The notes under the pieces: model-generated | Databases searched by the model: none | What the model was told of the DNA's origin: nothing | The model's input: the letters and a program-made list of their open reading frames with translations, nothing else | Program-made: the position numbers and the translations under genes | In this document: piece after piece, positions 1 to 12,162 of the stretch | Layout of the letters: each line of letters starts with the position of its first letter | Numbering within the stretch: position 1 is the first letter of the stretch | Assembly (NCBI GenBank): GCA_007570785.1 | Contig: ML661885.1 | Span: 18,026,000 to 18,089,999, forward strand | Direction of reading: 5' to 3' | DNA: 64,000 bases | From: Antilocapra americana | Taxonomy: Eukaryota > Chordata > Mammalia > Artiodactyla > Antilocapridae

Positions 1-46
1 GCTTCAGCTTCGTCGTCAGTCCTTCCATTGAATATCAGGGTTGATG
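1..46 (-). mobile_element. BovB LINE 3' fragment, cut by window edge
   Basis: The first 46 bases match the reverse complement of the BovB 3' region, the stretch reading 'cagcttcagcatcagtcctt' in other copies here (compare 21011-21035 and 51238-51260). Only the part at the window edge is visible, so size and completeness are unknown. Confidence 0.55.
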
Positions 47-72
47 AGCAACCTGGCAAGTCCTCAAAATAT

Positions 73-903
73 CATAGCCCTCCATTAGAATATATCAGAA
101 GATATGTTTTAAGACCCTCATTGGATGCCTGAAACCACAGATACTACTGAATACTGGATATATACTACATTATTTTCTATTCATAAAATACCTAAGAAAA
201 AGCTTAATTAAAAAATTAAGCAGTGAAAGAAATTAATAACTAATGAAAAAATAGAACAATTACAACAATATGCTATAATAAAAGTTGTCTGGTCTTTGTA
301 TCTCAAAATATCTCATTGTACACATGAAAACGCCTTTTCTGTCTTAATGCACTCATTGTCCAGGATGTTTGTAACTTTTGCAGTTTGGATGGTACAGCAA
401 AACTTGCACAGATTTCTTTTTCTTTCTTCACAATTTCCTGAATAGATGATTTGTTCTTACTGAAGGCTTTTTTCAACCTCAGCATACAGTTCTCTCCCTT
501 CCCATATAGGACAAGACCTTTCACCTTTTCACTTAAGAGCAGCACTTTTTGACTTCGTTTTGGCATATCTGCATTTCCAGCATCACTTCTCTTGCGTTTT
601 GAGGGCCATTTTTAGGTAAGATCAGGTTAACAAAAACATGCACTGCAATATCTCCTCAGTGGATTTGATAACCTAGAAGGCTAAGTGACTAGGGGAGGGA
701 TATGCTGAGAAAAGGGATGATTCATATCTAAGATGAGAAAGAGCCAGAGGACATGAGTTTTCATCTTGCTACTCAGGAAAAAAACGACAATTTAAAACTT
801 ATGAATTTATTTTGAGATTTTCCCTTTTAATGTTTTTGGATTTTAGTAGACTGGGTACCTGAAACTGGGGAAAGTAAAACTGCAGATAAAGGGGACATTA
901 ATG
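73..903 (-). mobile_element. Tigger-type (TcMar) DNA transposon, decayed
   Basis: Both ends look like degraded copies of the same terminal inverted repeat: 'catagccctcc' at 73 and 'gcagataaaggggac' ending near 896. Next to the left end is the motif 'ggatgcctgaaaccacagat', which I associate with Tigger-family elements. Between the ends, on the minus strand, lies a remnant of the transposase N-terminus (303-566). About 830 bases remain, against roughly 2.4 kb for an autonomous Tigger, so this is an internally deleted copy. The subfamily was not resolved. Confidence 0.7.
303..566 (-). pseudogene. Tigger transposase N-terminal (CENP-B-like helix-turn-helix) remnant
   Basis: An 87-codon open frame reads PKRSQKVLLLSEKVKGL near residues 2-18 and SIQEIVKKEKEICASFAV near residues 41-58. 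This pattern belongs to the N-terminal CENP-B/psq-type DNA-binding domain of Tigger (pogo/Tc1-mariner) transposases and their domesticated relatives. Between these blocks the reading is garbled (about residues 20-40), which fits small indels. No DDE catalytic domain follows; the frame runs into the left inverted-repeat region of the element. It is a dead fragment. I find no sign of domestication, since the frame is short, internally corrupted and still inside its element. Confidence 0.65.
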
Positions 904-3181
904 TAACATCCCTTTTAAAACCTTTCTTGACTCTCTTTCCAGAATTGTCACCATCTCCTCTGAGCTTTAAATCTCTTGATATTTTTTACTTACCTCCACT
1001 ATGGCATTTATAACGCTTCTCAATTTTCTAAGCTGTAAGCTTTGTACACAAGGGATTTTTTAATATTTTCCCATTTTATGCTTAACACATATAAAAATAG
1101 TTGTAGCAGATGAAACAAACCCCATTTCAGTAACATTAAATGAAATCTTGTATTATAGAAGGGGGAAGTATAATAACTGATGATGTATAACCAATTTAGA
1201 AATGAATGCTCAGATTATAACTTCATTTTCTTAGGGAAATAAATTTTACATTCTCAGAAAGGTTTATTTGTCTACATATACATTGTAGATGGTAAAATGT
1301 TGTATATATTTTCTATATAAGTTACAAATCAGTGTAATATGATACTATTAAGTTCTTATGCTGTTGTTAAGTATAAAATATAAAAATAATTCCAGTTCCA
1401 AAGTGGCTGTTACATAAATTTCATTTCACCATAGCCTAATTTGAGTTTGTATGGTATAAATATAGACAAGGAAAATTCAACTATCATGAATTAATCATAC
1501 CACAAATTTCACTTTGAATTGTTCACATCATCTTCCAGTACATCTAAGAATAGTCAGAGAAAACATATATAATCTAGCAGGGAAGTTTTGGTATTTTCTA
1601 GAGTCTATACTGAGTTCAAAGATCTGAGGATACAATTCCTCAGTAAAATGTTAATTTATGTGACATTACTGCTTAATGTTTCAAATGCACATTCATAAAT
1701 TGAATGAGTCATCCATGGCCAGATCACCTAACTCCCAATTAACCATGATACTTTTTAGACAAGACAACTTTATATTTTTAAATCTATGAAAATACAAACC
1801 AACTTTCTATCAGTCAATTGTTGGAAATCTGTATACCTTAAATTGTGCAAAATGAGCAAAATTGTCCTACACAGACAATGTCTCTTTCTTTACATACTAT
1901 ACTATCATATTTAGAAAGAGACGTCTATTATAAATATTTCAGTAAGAGATCATCTTGATGGTATCTTTCTATTCAAGAAATATTATTTCTGTCAAATCAC
2001 TGTCTATTTAGCAGATCAACATATTTACTTTATCTTTGGGGTCAAGGAATCATCATACCTTTCTGTAGATGAAAATGTAATCATAGATGCTATTTATAAA
2101 ATATTTAAGTTATAAAAACCACCTCTCTTGATACTATAACTGAACTCTGTATCAAATTAGTTGTTACGTCAAAGATCTCAAAGAGTAGAAAATATCATTT
2201 GTTTTCTTGAAAATGTCAAAAGTGTGGCAAGGATAGAGACTTCAGTTATGTTAACTTTTAAGGACAGAGATATGTGAATCTTGGATGACACAAAGCCACT
2301 GTTTTTCTCTTTTTTTCCTTTGAATAAATTAAAACTGCTAAGATATAAATTCTTGAAAAATGGGCTTTATAATAGAAATAGAAACTGACCCTTAACTATA
2401 GTGGCACTACCGGATGCTGTTATAATAAGCTCCCCTAGATGCCATGGTGTAAATGTATTAGCTGTACTAAGAGACCCACTCCTGCTATAATTATGTTAGG
2501 AACCAATAAGACAGCTCAGAAATCAATATGCTAAGACAGATAGAGTAAAAGACCATGGCCAGCCCACTGGGAATAGATTAGTCTGGCAGGTCCCTAGCTG
2601 AGCCATGAAGAAGAGGATATCTTTGCTGTTGTAGAAAGACATTAATTGTAAATTTTCCTGAACAAGGAACTTGAAGGGAAAACTTAGACTGCGTTGTTCA
2701 TACCACTCAATGAAAACGGCAACTCTTATTGATCAAGAGTTAAGCTTTTTATTCTTATTTCAAAATCCAACAGTGCAAAAATCTGAATGTTCAGAGGGAT
2801 TTTTCAAGCTTTTCCAATGGTGCATCTGAAAGTCTTCTTTGGTTACCAATTTGTTTTAATATGTTTAAAACTTCTAGATGAGATTAATAAAATCACATTT
2901 AAACAGTGGCCCTCCACACTGACAAGTTTCCTGATATGCCATCAGTTGTTTAGTCAATTAATACTCACACATCATATAATATGATAAGAGAAGAGATACA
3001 TTCTTCGCATTATTTTTTTGCATTCACCTGACTATTAAATATTACTGAGTGTAATACTAATGAGTAAGAAAAGATGCTGCAGCTTATTTTAAATATATCT
3101 AACTGAGTTTTCTTAATATTGTTAGCCTAATTTGAGTAATTTGTTTACTAGAGTGAAGCAGTACAATCCAGTACTTTTGCT
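904..3181. other. Unassigned AT-rich sequence
   Basis: No gene or clear element. The segment 930-1060 ('tctgagctttaaatctcttgat') weakly resembles an L2 3' end, but too weakly to call separately. A more mixed-composition patch at about 2390-2640 has no recognisable family. The remainder is unique-looking AT-rich DNA with stops in all frames; the only short frame (2787-2984) shows no protein signature. Confidence 0.6.
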
Positions 3182-3281
3182 AAGAAAGAAAAATAAAAAT
3201 AAGAAAAAGAAAGAAAAAAAGAAGGAAGAAACAAGGAAAGGAAGGAAGGAAGGAGGAAGAAAGAAATGAGAAGAAAACAAA
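3182..3281 (+). repeat. Purine (GA-rich) low-complexity tract
   Basis: About 100 bases almost wholly A and G, mostly GAAA and GGAA units, with only a few T or C interruptions. It can be a degenerate (GAAA)n/(GGAA)n microsatellite. The Phe/Ser-rich frame on the opposite strand is a by-product of the composition. Confidence 0.85.
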
Positions 3282-6200
3282 AGGCCGACCTTTTGTGGTT
3301 ACAGTTCGGCACATCTGCTCATGTCCAATCAAGCTTTCAAACACAGAGTAGTAAACAAAAGCAGCGATCAAGCAAGGACAAAGTCAGAGACATAAGTGGT
3401 TTGAATGAGTGTGCAATTTCTGCCCATATGACTATCCTGACACAATTGCTCTAATTTTCTCCAGAAATGACTGATAAAAGATTTAGGTAATTGCTATGGA
3501 GACAGACTTCCTTCCATCACTAGGTATCTTGAATAATACAGCCTCAGGGTCATAAGATGGAGTGTCAGTTTCTGCAGAGTCCTAAATTAATACTTGTCCC
3601 TGCTTTAGCTACACTTCCTGTACATCTAATGAAGTGAATGTAATTTATTTTGACAATGTATTGAAAATCACTTGATCAAATGACTATTCTGTAATGAACA
3701 CAAAAAGCAATATAGGCTCAGGGACTATAAACTACGAAATAACATAAACACACATCAATTTTTCAAAGTGTGTTTTTCCCCCTAAAAACTATGCATGTAG
3801 TCTGGATAAATATGAAACAAAATAATATCCAAAAGGACAATAATTCATGAGAATGTAAATTTTAAAAGTGTGTGTGTGTGTGTGTTTTTGGCTCTGATGC
3901 CTGAGATTGACCTATCTTCATTCAGCACATGACCTTGTCCTCTCTAATCAAACTTAATTTATCTGCCTGATCTTTGCATTTCTAGCTATTAAGTACCACA
4001 CAGAAGGAAGAGCAGAGAGCCATGAGCAAGCTAGTATTCAGGAGGAAATTCTGAAAACATTGTACATTTTTCTTTCAGACAAAGTTCTGAAATCTGAATG
4101 TCATAACATTTTTTCAGTAATTAATGAAATCAGCCATGTGCACGTGAAAACTTCCTGTACTGACATCATAAATGATTTGCAGGTAAAATAATTTGTCCAA
4201 AGGGGTATACATGCAAAATGACTGTACAGGATAATTTCTTTTTCAACATGTAAAACTTTCTTAGGTCTTGTAGTGAGATTTTTTTATTTTTTCCACTAGT
4301 GAAAAGCAATCCCTGAGATTTGAAAATACTCAACACTTGAATTTCACATATATTCGATTGTACCAGAAACAACGGCATGATTTTCTTCCTTCAGAAAGCC
4401 AGCAGGACATCTTGGAAGCTGACAGAGGCAGTATAATTGAAATCTTTAGTTTGTGCTGAAAAGCGGTACACTTGGTGCCATCTTGGCAAGTGGGCCAAAG
4501 CAAGGCAAGTGTCTGTACGGTGGCACTGTGAAAGTACAATGTAGTGTTTAAATACAGCCAGGCAGAAGCCAGTGGATAATGCTCAGTAATGGGTTAATCA
4601 ATACTTATTATGGTTTTATTGGTTCACTAAAGAGAGAACAGAATCTAGTGAGCACAGAGTCGAAAAAAAATCACTGCATCTGATCTAGATAACATCTACT
4701 CTCCCTAAGGGATTTCCCTATTCAAGAATCCAATTTACCATGCCTGATTGACAAGGATTGGATCCTAGGGAATCACATAACTCTTTTTAGGACCCAATAA
4801 AATCCTAATGGATTTGTCTGACTGGCCAGGAGACTTCTAGTTTTACTAAACTGAGGCGGTTTGTTGCAATTAGCCTTTATTCCACTTGCAGTTGAAAAAC
4901 TAGGCTATTAAGAGTCATCCTTGCTCTGTAAATGCTGGGATGGGCCGGCTGGAAGGAAGTACAGGGCTGTATGAAAAGAAAGTCCTTGTGATAAATTATA
5001 AACATTTGAAAGCTTCTGAAAAATGGTAATCAAAACAGGATTCAAATGAAAAGGGGGGAAAGCACAACTAAATTGCATGCTTAGAAACCATTTATTGGTC
5101 AGTTAGCCTTTACAATTTATTTTTCATTCAGGTAACAGTAACAGAAAGAAACCTCTCTGTTTGAAAGCAGCTTTGAACTATGTAACATTTGCTATCTGAG
5201 CTTCCCCTTTAATACCTGAAGTGTGAAAAAAAATATCCTTCACCCACAACAAAAATCTTGTAGAAAGTTGTCTGTGGACCAGTTCTTTTCTTCCTAGAAG
5301 ATAATGCTTTTACAAAGCAGTTAACTTGTTTGAGCACACTGGGATTTGATCATGGCACACTATCTTGGTAGCTCTTAAGTCAGAAGACAGTGAGAGTGTG
5401 ATGATGGTTTGAAGTCAGGGTTGAATCATAGCTGAAAAAGAACTTTTAAATAATACAAGTTGTATTTTGAAGCAAATATCCCTTTAATGTAAGAATTATT
5501 GGTGCATCCCTCTAGAATCATGTCTGCTCTTCCAATAAAGCACAAACGACACTTCAAATATGCTTAAATTGAATGGATTTCACAATCAGAAATATGTTTA
5601 CTTATGAAGTGTCTTTGAATAGACCTCATGATTTCCTCTTTTTCTTTGACTTGGAGAGAACTTAGTGATGTACAGAGACCTTGCATAAACCCCCATTACC
5701 AGCATCCTAGATTAAAGTTTCCAAAATCTCTAGCTAAAGTGCTATGCTAATTGAGTGCAAAAATTCATTTCCAGTAAGACTATCTATGATAGAAAATGTT
5801 TAAATATATGAAATGGACACTTAAACTTCCTATGTTAAATGATGCTTATGAAATTATTTAAATATAGGTATATGATATTGTCACATTTAACTATCTATAA
5901 ATTTTTTAATCATGACATTCTAGCTCAGTGATTGTTAAGAAGACAAAAAGTGCTGTGTATGATAATTACAGAGAAACACTGGAAAAAAGGCAAAAATAGA
6001 GAGATGGAAGCAAGTAGAAAAATAAGGAGGCAATTGATAAGAAGGATATTGATAAAAATTGTAGCATGATTTTTTCTTTAAGTGAAATTATAAGTAACTA
6101 TTTTGTTTGGCTTTAGTTTGAAATGAAAACACTTTTGCTGTGGAATTAGAAAAACGTAAATTTTACTAAAAGTTAAAAATGTTACATGGTGAAGTATGAT

Positions 6201-6442
6201 AATTCAGGAATTGTATTTGTAAACATGATAATTCTAAGGAAACTCCAGATAACCTCAGAAGTGTTAGAGTGATGGTACAGATAAGTGAAGTTTGTCTTTC
6301 TGCGTTTACCAGGCTAGATTTACATAGGGCTCAAGGTTGTTTTGCAAGTATGTTGTTAAAGTTTGTAGGATAAGTTCCACATAATTCTGATATTTCTAAT
6401 AGTGAAATATCTTATCTAGAACTGATATATTTACTTCACCCT
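3282..6442. other. Unassigned sequence, no gene seen
   Basis: Unique-looking AT-rich DNA with a short (GT)n run at 3869-3885. No SINE, LINE or LTR signature was recognised. Short frames at 4166-4539 on the minus strand overlap and show no domain. Confidence 0.55.
3869..3885 (+). repeat. (GT)n microsatellite
   Basis: Uninterrupted GT dinucleotides, about 8.5 units. Confidence 0.9.
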
Positions 6443-6458
6443 AGCACATATTGAGTTG

Positions 6459-6684
6459 CTTCCCAAGTGGCACTAGTGGTAAAGAACATGTCTGCCAATG
6501 CAGGAGACATAAGAGACCTGGGTACAGTCCCTGGGTTGGGAAGACCCCCTGAAAGAGGGCATGGCAACCCACTCTGGTATTCCCCAGTATTCCTAGAGAA
6601 TCCCATGGACAAAGGAGCCTGACAGGCTACAGTCCATAGTATCACAGAGTCCGACGTGACTGAAGCGATCTACCTTGCACGCAC
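6459..6684 (+). mobile_element. Bov-tA SINE, full-length, older copy
   Basis: Head-to-tail Bov-tA: the tRNA-like head 'cttcccaagtggcac...gtggtaaagaac', then 'atggcaacccactctggtat', then the BovB-derived tail 'ggctacagtccatag...gtgactgaagcg'. The flanks 6443-6458 and 6685-6700 agree at 13 of 16 positions and look like a decayed target-site duplication. The divergence from consensus fits an older insertion. Confidence 0.9.
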
Positions 6685-6700
6685 AGTACACATTGAATTG

Positions 6701-7289
6701 TTTTGTTTCCAGGGATAAAGGGATACATTTAAACATGTCATTAGAAGTTACTGGATATATTTTAATTTGCATATAGATGGAATATTATTGAAATATTATC
6801 ATAATACAAAGAGAATTATTCGGTAGATAATTAAAAGGTCCTTCATATGATTTTTTACATTTGTTTATAACTCTTTTTGTTGCTCTAGGACTTTAAATGA
6901 TTTTTTGCTTTTAGTTAAGAATTTAGTAAGAATGTTCTCATCTTCAGTAATATTGCTTATTCATATGTGATTTGCTAATTAATTTTTATTTGCTGCTAAT
7001 TTTATTTCCTTTATAGTACATCTAGCAGTATCTCACCCACACATCATATAATTTTCATTTTTAATATAAACTTTTAATTTAGAAGGCTAGAGATTTTTAT
7101 TCAAAATCAACGTATCTGGTTAGAAATTAAATAAAAAGTAAAAGAAAATGAAAAGGTTTCCTGTTTAAAATTATGATCTCACTCATTTGCTTACCTTATC
7201 TCATAAAACTCAACTCAGGCTAGATCATAAAAGGTGATCAGTCTTCTGCCCAGCTCTCTTCTTAGGATGATTGCCCATAGAAACTATCC
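6701..7289. other. Unassigned AT-rich sequence
   Basis: Strongly AT-rich DNA without a recognisable element or frame. Confidence 0.55.
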
Positions 7290-7400
7290 CCCCTATTGTG
7301 AGGAGGCCTGGGTCAAACAGAGAGGCCATGGGTAGGTATTCTAGTCACCATTCCCAGCTAAGGGCTCAGCTGACAACTAGCATCTACTGACAGATATATG
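7290..7400 (+). repeat. Possible fragment of an ancient mammal-wide repeat
   Basis: The stretch 'cagctaagggctcagctgacaactagcatctactga' resembles a common old mammalian repeat reading 'cagctgacagccagcatcaactgcc'. A second piece of what looks like the same family lies at 9425-9500. The family name is not certain; an LTR-type origin is a guess. Confidence 0.3.
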
Positions 7401-7949
7401 AATGCACAGGTCTTCAAGAGAGAACAGTCCCTAACCTTTGACCCAGTTGATGTAAAATGGAACAGAGATGAGCTATTTTTAAGCCTTCACCTTATGGGAA
7501 AATCATGATCAAAATTAATGTTACTTCTAAGTCACCAGATTTTGGAATAGATTTCAGGTAGTAATAGATAACCACAATCAATTTTGTTCATTAGAAGTAG
7601 GGTGCTATCACAGCAAAATATAAAACATGCTCCTTGGGGGCTGGGTAATGGGTAGAAGTGGGAAGGACTTTGAGGAAGATGTCAGGGAAATGTTAAAGAG
7701 TCTTGAAAAGGTTATTAACACATCTTTGATGGCAATGAAGGACGTTAGTGACAGCTTAAAGAATAAGAGGAAGACATTATTGGAAGCTGGAAGAAAGGAG
7801 ACCCTTGTTACATAGTGACAAAGAGTGTAACCACACTTAGCCTTTGACAATGTGGAAGACAGAACATGCTCCTAATGAACCGAATGACCTAGTTAGAGAT
7901 TACTGGGCAGACTGCTGAAATTTCCACCCAGTTCCTTCTCACAGATGAT
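7401..7949. other. Unassigned sequence, no gene seen
   Basis: Includes short overlapping frames on both strands at 7608-7850 (62 and 80 codons). Neither shows a domain, Kozak context or splice structure, so neither is called. Confidence 0.5.
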
Positions 7950-8592
7950 TTTGACAAAACGGAAACCGTGAACCTCAGACTGGGATTTGAACCTATGTGC
8001 CAGGACTCAAACCCGGCCAAAGCCCTAATTAGGACTTGAACTCAAAATCTTTTCATTAGAGCTACTCACCTGGAGTCTGGACTTACTGAGGATTAGGTCG
8101 TTTGTGTCTCAGCATAGAAGGAATTTAGCGAGAGGCAAAATGATAAGCAAGAATTAGATTTATTAACATAGGATGCTATTGAGAGATGCAAGTGGACTGA
8201 TGAGGGAGCTCTGCCCTCCAAGATTAAGTTGGCTACAATTTTATAGTCAAAGGAAAGTGGGGGAGTGGGAAAAGACTGCCTTCTTCAAATAGCCATGAGG
8301 CTTACATGACCAGCTCTCCTTTGATATTGGGCAGAATATTGTGACCTTATGAAGTCAGTCCAGGGTTATGATAGCTCCTATATAAGTCAGTGAAATAGTG
8401 GTGACAATCTTCTTCCACCTAATGGCCTGAGGTATATCTTGTGCTTCTATTTATAACTTTATAGTTAAGCAAGCCTGCTTCATTCCACAATATTCTGATT
8501 GCTTTCTTGAGCGATTATTAACTTACAGTGATCTCTCAAAGTTTCCTAGTTTTCCCTGTCTATCTATATAGTTCACTACTGGGACTTAAACA
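7950..8592 (-). mobile_element. Endogenous retrovirus LTR, decayed, probably solo
   Basis: Read on the minus strand from 8592, the sequence starts TGTTTAAGTCCC. It carries a TATA-like TATAAAATT (plus strand 8237-8246) and, about 80 bases later, an AATAAA polyadenylation signal (plus strand 8159-8164), followed by a U5-like region that may end in CA near 8071 or run on to about 7950. That order is the U3-R-U5 layout of an LTR. No gag, pol or env-like frame flanks it, so it is most simply a solo LTR. I could not find convincing target-site duplications, so both ends are approximate. A class I or II ruminant ERV is likely; the family is not resolved. Confidence 0.65.
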
Positions 8593-9424
8593 GCCATCAA
8601 TATAACTATCCCATGAAAATGAGAGAGAAAAGAAACAAGTTTTTAAAGTATTGTTTAATATTCCAGTGAATTTAAAGGAGATATAAACTGCCACATCTCG
8701 TGAAATTCAAAAATAAAAATAAAAAAGCTTTTCATATTACTGGCCTCTCCAAGATTCTCAAGTGAGAATAGAATTCAGAGCACATATCAAATCCAGATTG
8801 GGAATATGGCATCATTTTTAATACCTCTGAAGATTTAAGGATTGCCTTAGAAATTCACTCAGTCATATCAAGTCCCCTAAGAATCTTAAGAGTACACTCA
8901 CAGCTTTTCTCCATTAAACAACAGGGCTAAAATTCTTAAGAGAGCTGCATGTCAGTAGTCTTACAAGAAGACAAAAATGGAGAAGGACTTACCTAAAAAG
9001 ATTGTTGACTATTACTTTGGTTAGGTGAACAGGAATAAGAGTCATTTTAAAAGCTACTGAATTTTAAGTAAATTTTGTGGTTGGAAACAGTGATGCCTTG
9101 GGCTAACATGGATGGTGACAGTACAAGTGAGAAGGAAAAAATATAAAAAGTGACCTTTAGATTTCTGAACCACTATAAGATAAAGTGTCCCAATAAAACT
9201 ACTCAGAGGCCAACAGTCATTCTTTATGGAAAAGAAAGGATGACTCAGAAGGTAAAAACCAAAAGCCTAAAGGTCAGAACAACAACCTAAGGAGAGTCAT
9301 TCCTAGGCAGTAGTACTAAGCCCTAATAAATGAACTGGAATATGGACCTGTATAGACTTCAGAATTTCATGGAACTGTAAAGATAGTGTGCCTTCCACTC
9401 CCCACTTTCTTGGTGACATACAGC
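8593..9424. other. Unassigned sequence, no gene seen
   Basis: AT-rich DNA without a recognised repeat or supported frame. Confidence 0.55.
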
Positions 9425-9500
9425 ACAAATTGCCAGCCATGTGAAGGAAAACATCTCAGAAGTGGATCCTCAGCCCCAGCTGAGCCACTTTAGCTGATAT
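9425..9500 (+). repeat. Possible ancient mammalian repeat fragment
   Basis: 'ttgccagccatgtgaagg' and 'aagtggatcctcagcccc' match the wording of the same old repeat suspected at 7290-7400. The MER2 that follows may have interrupted it. Confidence 0.35.
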
Positions 9501-9514
9501 ATATCAGAAATTAG

Positions 9515-9808
9515 CCAATGGATATCCAAATCCACAGATACTCAAATTCTGATATAACATGGTGTCGTATTTGCATATAACATACACAATCCTCCAGTAG
9601 ACTTTAAACCATCTCAGTGTTATTCATAATGCCTAATATAATGTAAGTTCTATGTACATAGTTATAAATACAATGTAAATGCTATGTAAATAGTTGCTGA
9701 CATCCAAGTTTGCTTGGCAGAATTTTCTGGAATTCTTTACAGAATATTTTCTATCTACAGTTGATTGAACCCACAAATGCAAAACCCAACAATAGGAAGG
9801 GCTGACTG
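9515..9808 (+). mobile_element. MER2 non-autonomous DNA transposon (Tigger group)
   Basis: The core 'gtcgtatttgcatataacat', the run 'cctaatataatgtaag' and the end 'gaagggctgactg' match MER2. The left terminal repeat is blurred ('aatggatatccaaatccacagatactcaa'). The right terminal CTG is at 9808, directly followed by TA, as expected for the TA target. Non-coding. Confidence 0.8.
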
Positions 9809-9814
9809 TATACT

Positions 9815-10047
9815 TTTTCTGCACATATGCTCATGCCCTGTCACTCAGTCATGCCCAACTTTTTGATACTCCATGGACTGCAGCCCACTGGTCTCTCTCT
9901 GTCCCTGCAATTTTCCAGGCAAGAATCTGGACCAAGCTGCCATTTCCTCCTCCAGGGGATCTTCCTGACCCAAGGATAGAACCCACATCTCCTATGTATC
10001 CTGCATTAGCCGGCAGATTCTTTTACCACTGAGCCACCTGGGAAGCC
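9815..10047 (-). mobile_element. Bov-tA SINE with 9-bp target duplication
   Basis: A complete minus-strand Bov-tA: the tail 'gtcactcagtcatgcccaac' leads, and the tRNA-like end 'ttttaccactgagccacctg' is on the right. CTGTATACT occurs at 9806-9814 and again at 10048-10056, a perfect target-site duplication. It inserted at the right edge of the MER2 and is therefore younger than it. Confidence 0.9.
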
Positions 10048-10056
10048 CTGTATACT

Positions 10057-11787
10057 CTCTTTGGAGAAATGTAAATAATTTTGATGAAAAAAAAGTTTTT
10101 CCATAGTTGATTAGGTAAGAGAAGGGTGAATTAGTACAGGTAGAAAACCATGTACATTTTGGTGGCACATACTTATCTGAAGGTCTTCCTTTAAAGGAAA
10201 CTAATTCAAATAATAACATATTAGACACAGTAAATTAATTTGTCATTTTACCACATCAAAGATGTATTTCTTTTTCTTCAGCATCCTGTTAGTCCAATGA
10301 GGTATGGATTTTTTCAAAACCATCCTATCTCTTTCATAGTATTTGCCTTACAGATTATAGTACTCTGCTATTAAAAAAAAAAAATTGATGAGGGATAAAG
10401 TGAGGATGGTAATTAGAATTAGAGAGGGAGTAGAATTCCCTCAGACTAAATTCTCTTGCCTACTTACCATGCTTTTGATTGCTCAGAAAATGACACTAAA
10501 CATGGCATCCCTGTCAATGTTGCAGAAAGATAGCTCATTTTTTAGCTTTACTTTTGGTTAGCTAAAGCACAGCTGCCTGAAATACATCTAATTGCAACAG
10601 TAATTAAAGTTCTTACCTTACCTGTATAGTCAAGGACACAGAACTTGTAATGGGAACAAATCTAGATTATAAAGGCTTGCTGTCAATTAACCCTGATACT
10701 TTGAAAATATAATGAAGGAGAATGAGGTTTGAGTTACAAGCTCTGCGCAATAGTAAACATGGTAATTCAGCACCTCTCTCTTTTCCTGGATCCTACCCAA
10801 GAATTTGGGAGAAGAAAGACAAGAAGATTATCCAGGTAATTCTATCTTATGACTATCAGTGGATAATGGTCTCATCCATCAGCTTTGTGCTAGCGCTTAC
10901 CTCTAACAAAAGATGGGACTGCTACAAATATGAGCCCTTCCATCTGGGAACAACACAACTGTTCAGTTTCTTGTCACAGATTCTGTCAATAGAATGCTGG
11001 CCATAAAAGGAGAAAAGATATGTGACTCTTGTGGGCAAAGTTTTATGCTCAGTCTTCTCGCAGCATAATGGTTTTTCCTCCTGAGCCTAACTTTCACAGG
11101 CTGAAAATATTTTGAGCATATCTTTTTTGTGTGTTTTTTTTAAATCATTGTTTTTTTCTTCTGATGAGGAAATAACTATATTAAGTTGTGGGAGAGCTAA
11201 ATTATGCTCTGGGAATTGTTCTTGAAAAAAAAAAAGAAGAAGAAGCAGTCTTAGAGAACGTTTCATCCTTAGAACATATCCTGAGAGGATTGTGTATTGA
11301 TCTAGAAAACACACATATGATATGTATTTTTTGGAATGTTGTTACTTCTATAGCTTCTCAAGCTTTCTGTTTGATCTGAAGGTAATCTACATACCTATCT
11401 TCTCTTCTAGTTTGTAAAGTCATTAAGACTATAATATAGACAAATTCCAGAGCCTTTGTGAAGAGCAAAATGCAGAGCTCAATCTGTGTCTTGATCTGAA
11501 CTGAACTTGAACTTTGTATTAATTATGTTAAACTCTCATTAATTATAATGAATGCCAAACGTTCCATTGGGAACAACCATTTCCACTTTGTGTGTGTGTG
11601 TGTATTGTTCTTTTTCTCATTTTCTCACTTTTATCATACAAGAGAAAATGCATAATGGTTAGCTTTATGTAAGACTTGGCCACTTCTCTAGCTTGGCTAG
11701 AGAACCAGTTTTTCTAATCAAACACTAAACTAGGTGTTGCTCTGAAGATATTTTATAGATATGGTTGAAATTGCAATCAATTGACTT
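10057..11787. other. Unassigned sequence, no gene seen
   Basis: Contains short A-runs (10372-10383, 11228-11239) and a (TG)n run (11589-11603). The longest frame (10722-11006, 94 codons) has no recognisable domain or exon context. No repeat family was recognised. Confidence 0.5.
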
Positions 11788-12006
11788 TCAGTTCAGTTCA
11801 ATTCTGTTGTTTGGTCATGTCCAACTCTTTGTGATCCTATGGACTGCAGCACACCAGGCTTCACTGTCCATCACCAATTATGGAGCTTACTAAACTCATG
11901 TCCATCGAATCAGTGAAGCCATCCAACCATCTCATCCTCTGTCATCCCCTTCTTCTCCTGCCTTCAATCTTTCCCAGCATCAGGGTCTTTTCCAACAAGT
12001 CACTAA
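11788..12006 (-). mobile_element. BovB LINE 3' end, truncated
   Basis: Minus-strand BovB tail. It begins with the terminal 'cagttcagttca' repeat at 11788 and runs through 'ccatcaccaattatggagc' to 'cagcatcagggtcttttcca'. Roughly 220 bases remain. Another BovB piece lies 160 bases away in the opposite orientation. Confidence 0.85.
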
Positions 12007-12162
12007 AGGAAATTGTCCTTGATAATTTGGGTGGGTCTTCATCTAAGGATTTGAAGACCTTTAGAGCAAAAAACAGGATTCCCAGAGAAGAAATTCTGCT
12101 TCAAAACTGCAGTGTTAAATCCTGCCTTAGTTTACAACCTTCTAGCATGTTCTAAGCACATG
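12007..12162 (+). repeat. Possible old LTR fragment between two BovB pieces
   Basis: 'cagagaagaaattctgcttc' and 'aaactgcagtgttaaatcctgcc' resemble the U5-side wording of an ancient mammalian LTR group also suspected at 30030-30340. The call is tentative. Confidence 0.3.

Noticed and set aside
7608..7850. Overlapping frames on both strands
   Set aside because: Both are composition-driven; no recognised domain or conserved context.
10722..11006. 94-codon plus-strand frame in unique DNA
   Set aside because: No domain, no splice or promoter context, and length is expected by chance in 64 kb.
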